Shown here: piece by piece, positions 26,921-36,462 of the stretch | Numbering within the stretch: the stretch's first letter is position 1 | Layout of the letters: each line of letters opens with the position of its first letter | NCBI RefSeq assembly: GCF_002917095.1 | Contig: NZ_PQGA01000016.1 | Span: 1 to 64,000 of the forward strand | DNA: 64,000 nucleotides | Source of the DNA: Paraburkholderia eburnea | GTDB taxonomy: Bacteria; Pseudomonadota; Gammaproteobacteria; Burkholderiales; Burkholderiaceae | Reading direction: 5' to 3' | Translations under genes and position numbers: made by a program | Notes under the pieces: model-generated | Told to the model about the DNA's origin: nothing | Database searches by the model: none | Seen by the model: only the letters and a program-made list of their open reading frames with translations

Positions 26921-27791
26921 CGGGAGTTCGGCTCCGGGAACGGGGTGTTGCGGGAGAGGCGGAATCGGCGTTGGAGGAAGCGTTGGAAGCAGCGTTGGAC
27001 GAAGCGGCCGCGCGCGTGGTCTGGACCGCGCGCCGCTTTTTGCGGGCGGGCGATGCCACACTCGCCGCCTCGCGCTCGCTCAGGAAGCGGTAGATCAGTT
27101 CGCCGGTGCCCAGCAGATGTTCGGCGACGAGCGCCTGGGCGGCGGGAATATCGCGGCGCTGCACGGCGGCGAGGATTTCGGCATGTTCGGCATCTGACTC
27201 GCCCTTGTAGGCGGGAAAGCCGAATTTCAGACGCAGATAACGCTCGCCGCGCCGATGCAGCGTGGTCAGCATGTCCATCAACTGCGGACGCCCGGCGGGC
27301 GCATAGAGGCTCATATGAAAGGCCTCGTTGCGCGCGACGTACAGCGACGGATCGGTTTCGTGCGAGCCGCACGCGGCCAGCGCGCTGACTTCGCGCAGCG
27401 ACTCGGCCGTGTGATTCGGAATCGCGAGGCCGAGCGCCAGGCTTTCGAGCGCGGAGCGGATCTCGTAGATCTCGCGTGCCTCGTCGCGCGACAGCGGCGC
27501 GACGCTTGCGCCTTTATTCAGTTCGATGCGCGCCCAGCCTTCGCTCGCAAGCTGGCGCAGCGCCTCGCGCACGGGAATGGCACTCACCGAGAAGTGCCGC
27601 GCGATGGCGTCCTGGCGCAGCGGTGCGCCGGGCGCAAGCGTGCCCTCGACGATGGCGGTGCGCAAGGCGTCCGCGATCACGTGCGAGGTGCTGGTGGGCG
27701 CGGCGAGCGGCGTCGCCACGCCCGGGAGTGCCGTTCGCGACGTGGGCGCCAGATCGCCGTCCAGGGGAAAACCATTCGTTGCGTTACTCAT
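26904..27791 (-). CDS. GntR-family (FCD) regulator of the malonate operon
   Basis: 295 residues from the ATG at 27791. Winged HTH at about 30-95 (VIADALRTAIVEGTLAPGAP..., AIPVREALRQL), FCD effector domain about 105-240 with the metal-binding type residues, then an odd tail of about 45 residues made of Lys/Arg then Ala, Ser, Asn, Pro and Thr. The tail's DNA overlaps mdcA by 17 bases. GntR proteins regulate malonate genes in Acinetobacter (MdcY) and Rhizobium (MatR); by position this is the local malonate-responsive repressor (inference). Divergent from the MFS transporter. Confidence 0.88.
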   Translation of the reverse strand: MSNATNGFPLDGDLAPTSRTALPGVATPLAAPTSTSHVIADALRTAIVEGTLAPGAPLRQDAIARHFSVSAIPVREALRQLASEGWARIELNKGASVAPLSRDEAREIYEIRSALESLALGLAIPNHTAESLREVSALAACGSHETDPSLYVARNEAFHMSLYAPAGRPQLMDMLTTLHRRGERYLRLKFGFPAYKGESDAEHAEILAAVQRRDIPAAQALVAEHLLGTGELIYRFLSEREAASVASPARKKRRAVQTTRAAASSNAASNASSNADSASPATPRSRSRTPDEASS

Positions 27792-27802
27792 GACATCAAA
27801 TA

Positions 27803-27812
27803 TTATATATAA
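27803..27812. promoter_or_regulatory. candidate GntR operator between mdc and MFS genes
   Basis: TTATATATAA is a perfect 10-bp palindrome in an AT-rich patch, 11 bases upstream of the GntR start, in GC-rich surroundings. AT-rich palindromes bind MdcY-type GntR repressors. It could equally be part of the promoter itself. Confidence 0.45.
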
Positions 27813-28001
27813 AACGGTGACATTCAAAGTCTCGCAAACCCGCAACACAGGATAGATGGGCGGACGTCAAACAGTTAGCTCGTGATTGCCTTTCAGCGAG
27901 CTTCCACAGCGCGCTGGCTTTTGGCCAGGGTGAATTCCACGCTGCACGGGATCGGCAGGGGTGCCCGGCACCCCACCGAGCCACAGGAGGAGACAAGCAT
28001 C

Positions 28002-29300
28002 ATGAATTCGATTACCGGGTCCGCGCGGCGAGCGCAGAAGACGCCGCTCAACCGTTCGCAGATCGCAGGGTTCTGGGGCGCATGGGCGGGCTGGACGCTC
28101 GACGGGATGGATTCGTTCATCTACGCGCTCGTGCTCACGCCCGCACTCGCCGAACTGCTGCCCAAATCGGGCTATCCCGCCACGGCGTCGAACATTGGGC
28201 TCGCGGGTTCGATCCTGTTCGCGCTCTTTCTGGTCGGCTGGGGGCTGTCCTTCATCTGGGGGCCGATGGCCGACCGCTTCGGCCGCACGCGCGTGCTGGC
28301 GGGCACCATCTTCATGTTCGCGATCTTCACGGGGCTGTCAGCCACGGCGCAGAGCGTGTGGGCGCTGGGCTTCTACCGTTTTCTCGCGGGCGTGGGGATC
28401 GGCGGCGAATGGGCGCTGGCGGGCACGTACGTGGCGGAGTCGTGGCCCGAGGATCGCCGCAAGATGGGCGCGGGCTATCTGCAGACGGGTTATTACGCGG
28501 GCTTCTTTATCGCGGCGGCGCTCAACTACACGGTGGGCGTGCATTTCGGCTGGCGCGCGATGTTTCTCACGGGCGCGGTGCCGGTCGTGGTAGCGATCCT
28601 GGTGCTCACGCGCGTCGAGGAATCGACCACGTGGAAGAAAGCCGAAGCGAGCCACGTCCATCGCGGAAGTCCCCTGCGCGAGATCTTCAACAGTGGTTAT
28701 CGCAAGCGCACCATCGTGGCCTGCGCGCTGCTGACCATCGCGATCATCGGGCTGTGGGCGGGCGCGGTGTATGAACCGTCGGCGGTGATCCAGCTCGCCA
28801 CGCGCGCGGGCGCGAGCAAAGCCGAGGCGATCCGCACGGCGTCGATCGCAACCGGCATCCTGTCGATCGGCACGATCCTCGGCTGTCTGGCACTCCCGCC
28901 GATGGCCGAGCGGATTGGCCGGCGCTGGACGCTCGCCGTCTATTTCGCGGGGATGGCGGTGACGATTGCGGCGAGCTTCGGCTGGGCTTATTACCTGCGG
29001 AACGGGCTGGTGCCGTTCATCGCGATTCTGTTCGTGCTGGGCTTCTTCGGCGGTAACTTCGCGCTTTTCAGCCTGTGGCTGCCCGAGCAGTTCGAAACGC
29101 GCGTGCGGGCCACGGCGTTCGCGTTCTGCACGTCGTTCGGGCGCTTCGTGGGTGCGGGCGTGAACTTCCTGCTGGGCGCGGCCGTGTTGCATATGCACAC
29201 GTTGGGCGTGCCGGTCGCGCTCACGGCCATCGCGTTCGTGATCGGGCTGCTCATCATCCCGTTCGCGCCGGAAACCAGGGGCGACAAGCTGCCGGCTTGA
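28002..29300 (+). CDS. MFS transporter, probable malonate/dicarboxylate importer
   Basis: 432 residues from the ATG at 28002, strong GGAGGAG site. Twelve membrane helices in the metabolite:H+ symporter subgroup (aromatic acid/organic acid carriers): WTLDGMDSFIYALVLTP in TM1, GPMADRFGRTRVL loop 2-3, GVGIGGEWALAGTYVAE in TM4, APETRG at the end. Divergent from the GntR-mdc operon and sharing its control region, it most likely brings in malonate in place of MdcLM, MadLM or MdcF, none of which is present. Substrate is inferred from context only. Confidence 0.87.
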   Translation: MNSITGSARRAQKTPLNRSQIAGFWGAWAGWTLDGMDSFIYALVLTPALAELLPKSGYPATASNIGLAGSILFALFLVGWGLSFIWGPMADRFGRTRVLAGTIFMFAIFTGLSATAQSVWALGFYRFLAGVGIGGEWALAGTYVAESWPEDRRKMGAGYLQTGYYAGFFIAAALNYTVGVHFGWRAMFLTGAVPVVVAILVLTRVEESTTWKKAEASHVHRGSPLREIFNSGYRKRTIVACALLTIAIIGLWAGAVYEPSAVIQLATRAGASKAEAIRTASIATGILSIGTILGCLALPPMAERIGRRWTLAVYFAGMAVTIAASFGWAYYLRNGLVPFIAILFVLGFFGGNFALFSLWLPEQFETRVRATAFAFCTSFGRFVGAGVNFLLGAAVLHMHTLGVPVALTAIAFVIGLLIIPFAPETRGDKLPA

Positions 29301-29313
29301 TGTTGGGAGAGGC

Positions 29314-29341
29314 AGACGCGTGCGGGGCGCGCGTCTCTTTT
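29314..29341 (+). terminator. rho-independent terminator after the MFS gene
   Basis: AGACGCG/CGCGTCT stem (29314-29320, 29330-29336), 9-base loop, then CTTTT. Placed 14 bases after the MFS stop codon. Confidence 0.75.
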
Positions 29342-30296
29342 AGCGCCGTTTGAGTGCAAGCCGTGGCGGCAACAAACGCCAGCCGAGATTGACTCCCAGG
29401 CTCGCCGTCACGATCAACACCATGCCCGCGCATTGCGGCACGCTCAGCGCGCGGCCATAGACGAGCGCATCGACCGCGATCGCCGTAAGCGGATAGACAA
29501 ACAGCAGCACCGCGATCGCCGGCGTCGTGAGTCTGGGCAGCGCGCCATAGATCAGCACATACGACAGCCCCGTATGCAGCACGCCCATGCCGACGAGCCA
29601 GCCCCATTGCACGGGCGTTATCGCGTTGAGTTCGAGCGGCGCAACGAAGGGCGCGACAAGCGGCAGACACATCGCGCCCACCGCGCATTGCGTGAGCGTG
29701 AGCAGATGCGGGCGAAAGTCGCGCAGACTCCTGGCGATCAGCGTGACGCTCGCGTAGAGCACGGAGCCGCCCAGCGCTTCGGCCAGCCCGATCAGATAGC
29801 GCGACTGATCGGCCACATGACTTTCGGCAAGCACGCCCGAAGCCAGCACGAGGCCCGCGAATGCAATCGCGATCCAGCCCAGCCTGTCCGCGCCTAAACG
29901 CTCATGAAACAGCACCGCGCCGATCAGCACGACCCAGAACGGCTGCACATGAAACACGACCGTCGCCACTGCAATGCTGGTGCGATGGATCGAATCGAAA
30001 AAGCCGACCCATTGCGTCACCATCAGCAGGCCTGAAATAAGCGCCAGCGCGAACGTGCGGCGCGTGAACTGCCGGGCGAGCTGGCGCGGCGTCAGCCAGC
30101 CGCGCCATGCGCAGTACGCGGCGAGCGCCAGCATACCGAACAGGCAGCGAAAGAACACCAGCGTGAGCGCGCCCAGATGCGCCTGTTCGACGAAGACCCC
30201 GATCGTGCCCATCAGGAGGCCGCCGCCCGCGAGCATGGCGACACCCTGGCGGCGGCCGGTCTGGAGATCGGGTTGTTGCATGGGCGATGTGCGCAA
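29340..30296 (-). CDS. EamA/DMT-family exporter
   Basis: 318 residues with ten hydrophobic helices and two EamA repeats (GGGLLMGTIGVFVEQA in the first; VQWGWLVGMGVLHTGLSYVLIYGAL in the second). Such RhaT/YdcZ-like carriers export amino acids or metabolites; the substrate is unknown. A start five codons downstream (30281) is also possible. Divergent from the LysR at 30388, which probably regulates it. Confidence 0.88.
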   Translation of the reverse strand: MRTSPMQQPDLQTGRRQGVAMLAGGGLLMGTIGVFVEQAHLGALTLVFFRCLFGMLALAAYCAWRGWLTPRQLARQFTRRTFALALISGLLMVTQWVGFFDSIHRTSIAVATVVFHVQPFWVVLIGAVLFHERLGADRLGWIAIAFAGLVLASGVLAESHVADQSRYLIGLAEALGGSVLYASVTLIARSLRDFRPHLLTLTQCAVGAMCLPLVAPFVAPLELNAITPVQWGWLVGMGVLHTGLSYVLIYGALPRLTTPAIAVLLFVYPLTAIAVDALVYGRALSVPQCAGMVLIVTASLGVNLGWRLLPPRLALKRR

Positions 30297-30387
30297 GAGG
30301 CGTTGAAAACGGGCCCAGTATTCGTCAGTTGCGGGGTATCGGCAAACGAATTAAATTGAAGAATTCCATCAACGCAGCTGATGAATC

Positions 30388-31244
30388 ATGAATCCCGAAT
30401 TCGACCTCGATCTGTTGCGCACCTTCGCGGCCGTCGCGGATGCGGGCAGTTTCACGAAGGCGGCGGTGAGCGTGCATCGCTCGCAGGCGGCGGTGAGCAT
30501 GCAGATCAAGCGGCTGGAGCAGATGCTCGGCACCACGCTGTTCGCGCGCGACACGCGTAATCTCGCGCTCACGCGGCCCGGCAACACCTTGCTCGAATAC
30601 GCGCGGCGCGCGCTCGATCTGCAGGAGGAGGCGTGGTCGGCGCTGGTGCGGCCCGAGGTGACGGGGCGCGTCGTGCTGGGCGCGCCCGACGACTATATGG
30701 CCGCGCTGCTTTCGCCGGTGCTGCGGCGCTTTTCGACGCTTTATCCGCATGTGGAGATCGAGATCGTCTGCGCGCAGAGCGTGGCGCTCGGCCCGATGCT
30801 GGCGGACAACAAGATCGATGTGGCGTTCGTCACGCGCGACCGCAAGCTGCGCGGCGAATTCGTGCGCAGCGAGGATATGGTGTGGGTCGGCTCGCCCGAC
30901 GATCCCGCGCCGCTCGCGATGTCGCCGCTGCCGGTGGGGCTGTACGAGCACGGCAGCGTGGCGCGCGCGCATACGGTGGCGGCGCTCGATGCGGCGCGTA
31001 TTCGCTATCGCGCCGCGTATAGCAGCGCGAGCCTGATGGGCTTGATGGCGACGGTGGAGGCCGGGATCGCGGTGGTGGCGCTCACGCGCTGCAGCGTGCC
31101 GCCGCGCTTCGAACTGCTAGGCGAGGCACACGGACTGCCGAAGATCGAGCCGCTCGATATCATCGTCGCGCGCAGCGTGAAATCGAACCGGCCCACCTGC
31201 GATTATTTCGTAGAACAGATGATGCAGGATCTGTCGATCAGGCG

Positions 31245-31257
<13 letters not shown>
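30388..31257 (+). CDS. LysR-family transcriptional regulator
   Basis: 289 residues. HTH at 1-62 (FDLDLLRTFAAVADAGSFTKAA, SQAAVSMQIKRLEQMLG), effector domain from about 90. Divergent from the EamA exporter with an AT-rich gap of about 90-106 bases, the usual place for its operator. Its last four codons overlap the convergent ABC ATPase gene by 13 bases. Confidence 0.92.
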
Positions 31258-32297
<1,040 letters not shown>

Positions 32298-32342
32298 GGA
32301 TACGGAAAAGGCGTCGATCAGACGGCGCGGAGGAGTTCGGGA

Positions 32343-34028
32343 TTAGTTCGAATCGGCGGACGGCGCGGCAGCCGCCTGCGTGGGCAAAGGCGTGCTCGCG
32401 TGCTCCGCGAGCGCCGACTTGCCCGCGAACGCGAACAGCAGGCCCGAGGCCGCGAGCGACAGGGCCGTGAGCAGCGCGGCATAGGGCGCGGCGGCGGCGA
32501 ATGCGAGCGTCGAGGTATCGGACCAGACCTGGGTGGCGAGCGTATGCGTGCCGATGGGCGCGAGCAGCAGCGTGGCGTTCAGTTCGGTGACGACGGAGAT
32601 GAACACCATCGACGCCGCCGCGCCGAGTCCCGGACCCGCGAGCGGCAGCACGACGCGCCGCAGCGTCGCGAACCAGCCGAGGCCGAGCGCGCGCGAAGTT
32701 TCTTCGAGACGCTGCTGCGCCTGCAACAGCGCCGCGCGCACGCTCACCAGCGCGAGCGGCAGGAACAGGATCGCGTAGGCCGCGATCAGCAGCGTAGTGC
32801 CTTGATAGAGCGGTTCCAGCGCGCGCACCGCAAGCGACACGATGGCCAGCGCGATCACGAGACCCGGCACGCCTTGCGCGATAAACGCGGTGCGTTCGAG
32901 AAACGTGGCCGCGCGGCCAGGAAAGCGCGCGAGCAGATACGCAAGCGGCAACGCCAGCAGCGTCGTGAACACGGCGGCTATCAGCCCCAGCCGCAACGAG
33001 GCGAAGGTGGTCGAGACCAGCAGTTCGGCCGAGACATCGGCGGGCGTGATCGCCGCCGCGCCGGGCTGCGTGAGCCAGTAGCCGATCATGCCGAGCGGCA
33101 CGCCCAGCGTGCCGATATTGAGCGCGACGAAGCCGAGCGCGACGGGCCAGCGCCACCGGCCAAGCGTATGACGCACGCCGGCGCGGCGCGCGCCGCGATC
33201 GACGCGCTCATAGCGCGCGCTGCCGCGCACGCGGAACTCGAACACGAGGCACACGAGACACAGCAGGATCAGCACGCAGGCGAGCAGCGACGCGCCGCCG
33301 CCATCGAAACTCGTGCGGTATTCGGCGTAAATCTCGGTGGTGAAAGTGCGAAAGCGCAGCAGCGTGAAGGCGCCGAATTCGGACAGCACGCCCAGCGCCA
33401 CCAGCAGCATTGAGCCGAGCAGGGCGGGGCGCAACTGCGGCAGCACCACGCGCACGAAGGTGGTCCAGCGATTGCAGCCGAGCGCGCGTGCACATTCTTC
33501 GAGTGCGGGATCGAGCCCGCGCAGCGCGGCAGCCACGGGCAGATAAACGAGCGGGAAATAGGCGGTCGTGATGACGATCAGCGCGCCCAGAAAGTCCTGC
33601 AGATCGAGGCTCAGCGAGACCCACGCATAACTCGTGATGAACGCCGGCATGGCGAGCGGCGCGGCGGCGAGCAGCGCCCAGGCGCGTCGCCCCGGCACGT
33701 CGGTGCGCTCGACGAACCAGGCGCAGGCCGTGCCGAGCACGGCCGAAGCCAGCGTCGCGCTGACCGTGATTTCGAGCGTATTGACGAGCAGCTCGCCGAC
33801 GAGCGGCCTGAAGATCAGGTCGGCGGCATCGGCGAAACCGGAATCCTGCGCATACGAAAGCGCGCGCCAGAACGTCAGCGCGAGCGGCAAGAGGACCAGC
33901 AATGGGCCAAGCGCCGCGGCCAGCAACAAGGCACGCGGCGCTCGCCGGCGCACGGGCTTGCCCGTCACGCCGTCCAGACCATCCAAGGTATCCGGCACGG
34001 GACGTGCCGGGGAAACAGCATCACTCAC
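32343..34028 (-). CDS. ferric-iron ABC permease, fused two-domain (FbpB-like)
   Basis: 561 residues with two binding-protein-dependent permease halves, about twelve helices in all. Both EAA loops are present: EECARALGCNRWTTFVRVVLP near 195 and EETSRALGLGWFATLRRVVLP near 450. This fused form is typical of FbpB/SfuB/HitB iron importers. It lies 35 bases after the binding-protein gene and 45 before the ATPase gene. Confidence 0.93.
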   Translation of the reverse strand: MSDAVSPARPVPDTLDGLDGVTGKPVRRRAPRALLLAAALGPLLVLLPLALTFWRALSYAQDSGFADAADLIFRPLVGELLVNTLEITVSATLASAVLGTACAWFVERTDVPGRRAWALLAAAPLAMPAFITSYAWVSLSLDLQDFLGALIVITTAYFPLVYLPVAAALRGLDPALEECARALGCNRWTTFVRVVLPQLRPALLGSMLLVALGVLSEFGAFTLLRFRTFTTEIYAEYRTSFDGGGASLLACVLILLCLVCLVFEFRVRGSARYERVDRGARRAGVRHTLGRWRWPVALGFVALNIGTLGVPLGMIGYWLTQPGAAAITPADVSAELLVSTTFASLRLGLIAAVFTTLLALPLAYLLARFPGRAATFLERTAFIAQGVPGLVIALAIVSLAVRALEPLYQGTTLLIAAYAILFLPLALVSVRAALLQAQQRLEETSRALGLGWFATLRRVVLPLAGPGLGAAASMVFISVVTELNATLLLAPIGTHTLATQVWSDTSTLAFAAAAPYAALLTALSLAASGLLFAFAGKSALAEHASTPLPTQAAAAPSADSN

Positions 34029-34063
34029 AATTTATTCAGACATCCTTGTGAATCAGGGCGAAA

Positions 34064-35083
34064 TCAGAGCAAACCGGCCTGGCGCAGCAGACGCGCGGCC
34101 TGGCTGTCGTCGCCGAGCTGCTGGATCGTCAGCGCGGGCGGCTTCAACTGGTCGAACGGCTTGTTGATCGGATCGCCCGCGACGCCGGGGCGCAGCGGAT
34201 ACTCGAAGCTGATGTGGCCTTGCGCCATGAGCTTTTGCGCGCGCTCGCTCACCAGGTAGGCGAGGAACTTCTGCGCGCCGTCCGGGTTGTGCGCGGCCTT
34301 CAGGATCGCGGCGCCCGAGACGTTCACGAGCGCGCCCACGTCGCCGTCGGCGAAGTGCGCGACGGCGCTGCGCGTCTGCTTGTCGCCGATCTCGGCGTGC
34401 AGGCGGTCCCAGTAATAGTTGTTGATGATGCCCGTGGCCACGGCGCCGCGGTTCACGGCGGCCACCACGCCTTCGTCGTCGTCGAAAACCTGCGAGTTGG
34501 TCTTCAGGCCCTTGAGCCACGCGAGCGTGGCGGCTTCGCCCCTGGCGGCCAGCACGGCGTCGACGAGCGGCAGGAAGTCGGCGTCGCTCGGCGCGATGCC
34601 CACTTTGCCCTTCCATTCCGGCTTGGCCAGATCGAAGATCGATTGCGGCAGTTGCGCGGCCTGCACCTTGGCCGTGTTGTAGGCGAGCACGTTTTCGCGC
34701 GCGGTCACGGCGACCCACTGGCCAGCCGGCGAGTTGTAGCGCTCAGGCACTTCGCCCAGCGTGTTCTTCTGCACCGGCGCGAGCAGGCCCTTTTCTTCGA
34801 GCAGCATCAGCTCGGGCGAGTTTTCGGTGAAGTAGACATCGGCGGGCGTCTTCTCGCCTTCGGCCACGAGCTGCGCGGCCAGCGCCGGGCCTTCGCCGCT
34901 GCGGATCTTCACGTCGATGCCGGACTGTTGTTCGAAGTCCTTCGCAAGCTGGTTCACGACCTGCTCGTGCTGGGCGTTGTAGAGCGTGATCGAAGCGGCG
35001 TGCGCGGCGAACGGCACCATGCCCGCGACGGCGAGAGCCAGAGCGGCGGCGCGCAGGCGCGCGCCAGGGAATGTTGTTTTCAT
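34064..35083 (-). CDS. periplasmic ferric-iron binding protein (FbpA-like)
   Basis: 339 residues with a Sec signal peptide cleaved near residue 29 (AHA-ASITLY). Iron-ligand positions of the FbpA family are kept: His in YNAQHEQ, Glu in YFTENSPEL and the Tyr pair in NNYYWDR. It would bind Fe3+ in the periplasm and pass it to the permease. It lies 62 bases after the DyP peroxidase gene, in the same operon. Confidence 0.93.
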   Translation of the reverse strand: MKTTFPGARLRAAALALAVAGMVPFAAHAASITLYNAQHEQVVNQLAKDFEQQSGIDVKIRSGEGPALAAQLVAEGEKTPADVYFTENSPELMLLEEKGLLAPVQKNTLGEVPERYNSPAGQWVAVTARENVLAYNTAKVQAAQLPQSIFDLAKPEWKGKVGIAPSDADFLPLVDAVLAARGEAATLAWLKGLKTNSQVFDDDEGVVAAVNRGAVATGIINNYYWDRLHAEIGDKQTRSAVAHFADGDVGALVNVSGAAILKAAHNPDGAQKFLAYLVSERAQKLMAQGHISFEYPLRPGVAGDPINKPFDQLKPPALTIQQLGDDSQAARLLRQAGLL

Positions 35084-35145
35084 GATCGGTCGTTATCCGT
35101 TCTTGTCGATTGCGTGTGTCGAATACGTGTAAAAAGGCCTGTTTT

Positions 35146-36459
35146 TCAGGCTTCGAACAGCTCGGCGCCAATGTACGAACCCGGCTTCGCGCCCGGCGGG
35201 CACGCGAAGATCGCGCTGCCTACGTGGGTCGTGAACTGGTTCATCATGTCGAACTTCGCGAGCTTCTCGTTGATCGGAATGAAGCCCTTGCGCGGGTCTG
35301 CCTGGTGGGCGACAAAAATGAGGCCCGCGTCATATTCGGTTTCCTGGCGCCATGGCGGCCAGCGCTCGATATAGAAGTTCGTGCTGTCGTTGTACGAGTA
35401 CGAGCGGCGCAGGATCTGCGCCCCGTCGTTCGAGGCGCGATTCGACAGACGCACATGCGAGTTATCGGGAATCTGCGGATTGCCGTCCTTGTCCTGGGCG
35501 TCGAGGTCGACGGTGTCGAACTCCTTGTCCTTGCCGATGGGCGCGCCGCTGTACTTGCGGCGGCCGAACACCTGCTCCTGAAAGCCGACTTCCATCTGGT
35601 CCCAGTGTTCCAGCGTGATGCGGATGCGGCGCACGACGGTATAGGTGCCGCCCTGCATCCACGGCGCGTCGGCAGCGGTGGCCCAGACGAATTCCTTCAT
35701 CGCGGCGGCGTCGGCGGTCGGCGGATTGTTGGTGCCGTCCTTGAAGCCCATCAGGTTGCGCGGCGTCTGGCCGCGCGGCCCCGAAAGAAAGCCCGCCTGG
35801 CCCCAGCGCATGCGCAGCGTGCCGTAGCCCTGGCGCGCGAGCTGGCGCACCGCATGGAAAGCGACTTGCGCGTCGTTCGCGCAGGCCTGCACGTAGAGAT
35901 CGCCGCCGGTTTTCTCGGGCAGCAACTGATCGCCGTTAAAGCGCGGCAGATCGACGAGCGCGGCGGGGCGCTTGCTCGCGAGACCATAGCGGTCCTTGCC
36001 CTCGGACATGAAAAGCCCTGGGCCGAAGCCGAACGTGACCGTGAGGCCAGCCGGGCCGAGGCCGAGCACATCGCCCGAATCCGGCGCGGGCTTATCTTCG
36101 CTCACGCCTTCGAGCGCCTCGGCGCTCTGGCCTTGCGTCATGCGCGCGGCGGACTCGGTCCACTGGCGCAGCAGCTTGATGACGTCGTCGCGCGAGGTGG
36201 TCGTCAGATCGAACGCGGCTACATAGGTATGGGCCTGCTGCGGCGTGACGATGCCGCCCTGATGCGGGGCGTAAAACGGCTCGACGGCGGTGTACGGGTC
36301 AGCGGCCGCCGGGCGGTGCTTCGCCTCGGCGGCCTGGGCCGGCGACTGCGCAAGCGTCGCGCCGAGCGTGGCGCTCGCCGCGACGGCCGCGCCGCCCGCC
36401 TTCAGGAAACCGCGCCGCGCGGGCTGCCGCGGCCGGTCGTGGGAATCATCGGAGGACAT
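35146..36459 (-). CDS. Tat-exported DyP-type peroxidase (EfeB/deferrochelatase-like)
   Basis: 437 residues. Twin-arginine signal at the start (ARRGFLKAGG, then an Ala-rich core). The DyP motif GxxDG appears as GFKDGTNNP near residue 229 and the proximal heme His in NSHVRLSNRAS near 330. EfeB of E. coli is the periplasmic heme peroxidase of the EfeUOB iron system and has been reported to take iron from heme. Here it is coupled not to EfeU/EfeO but to FbpABC and a beta-propeller protein. It begins three bases after that gene ends. Confidence 0.93.
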   Translation of the reverse strand: MSSDDSHDRPRQPARRGFLKAGGAAVAASATLGATLAQSPAQAAEAKHRPAAADPYTAVEPFYAPHQGGIVTPQQAHTYVAAFDLTTTSRDDVIKLLRQWTESAARMTQGQSAEALEGVSEDKPAPDSGDVLGLGPAGLTVTFGFGPGLFMSEGKDRYGLASKRPAALVDLPRFNGDQLLPEKTGGDLYVQACANDAQVAFHAVRQLARQGYGTLRMRWGQAGFLSGPRGQTPRNLMGFKDGTNNPPTADAAAMKEFVWATAADAPWMQGGTYTVVRRIRITLEHWDQMEVGFQEQVFGRRKYSGAPIGKDKEFDTVDLDAQDKDGNPQIPDNSHVRLSNRASNDGAQILRRSYSYNDSTNFYIERWPPWRQETEYDAGLIFVAHQADPRKGFIPINEKLAKFDMMNQFTTHVGSAIFACPPGAKPGSYIGAELFEA

Positions 36460-36462
36460 GAT

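Noticed and set aside
25130..27388. Long open frame (about 750 codons) on the plus strand across mdcA and the GntR gene
   Set aside because: It is antisense to well-recognised genes, rich in Arg, Ala and His, and has no family resemblance; such frames are common opposite GC-rich genes.
27803..27812. TATATA patch as a simple -10 box only
   Set aside because: Not excluded, but its perfect symmetry next to a GntR gene made an operator reading more useful; kept at low confidence.
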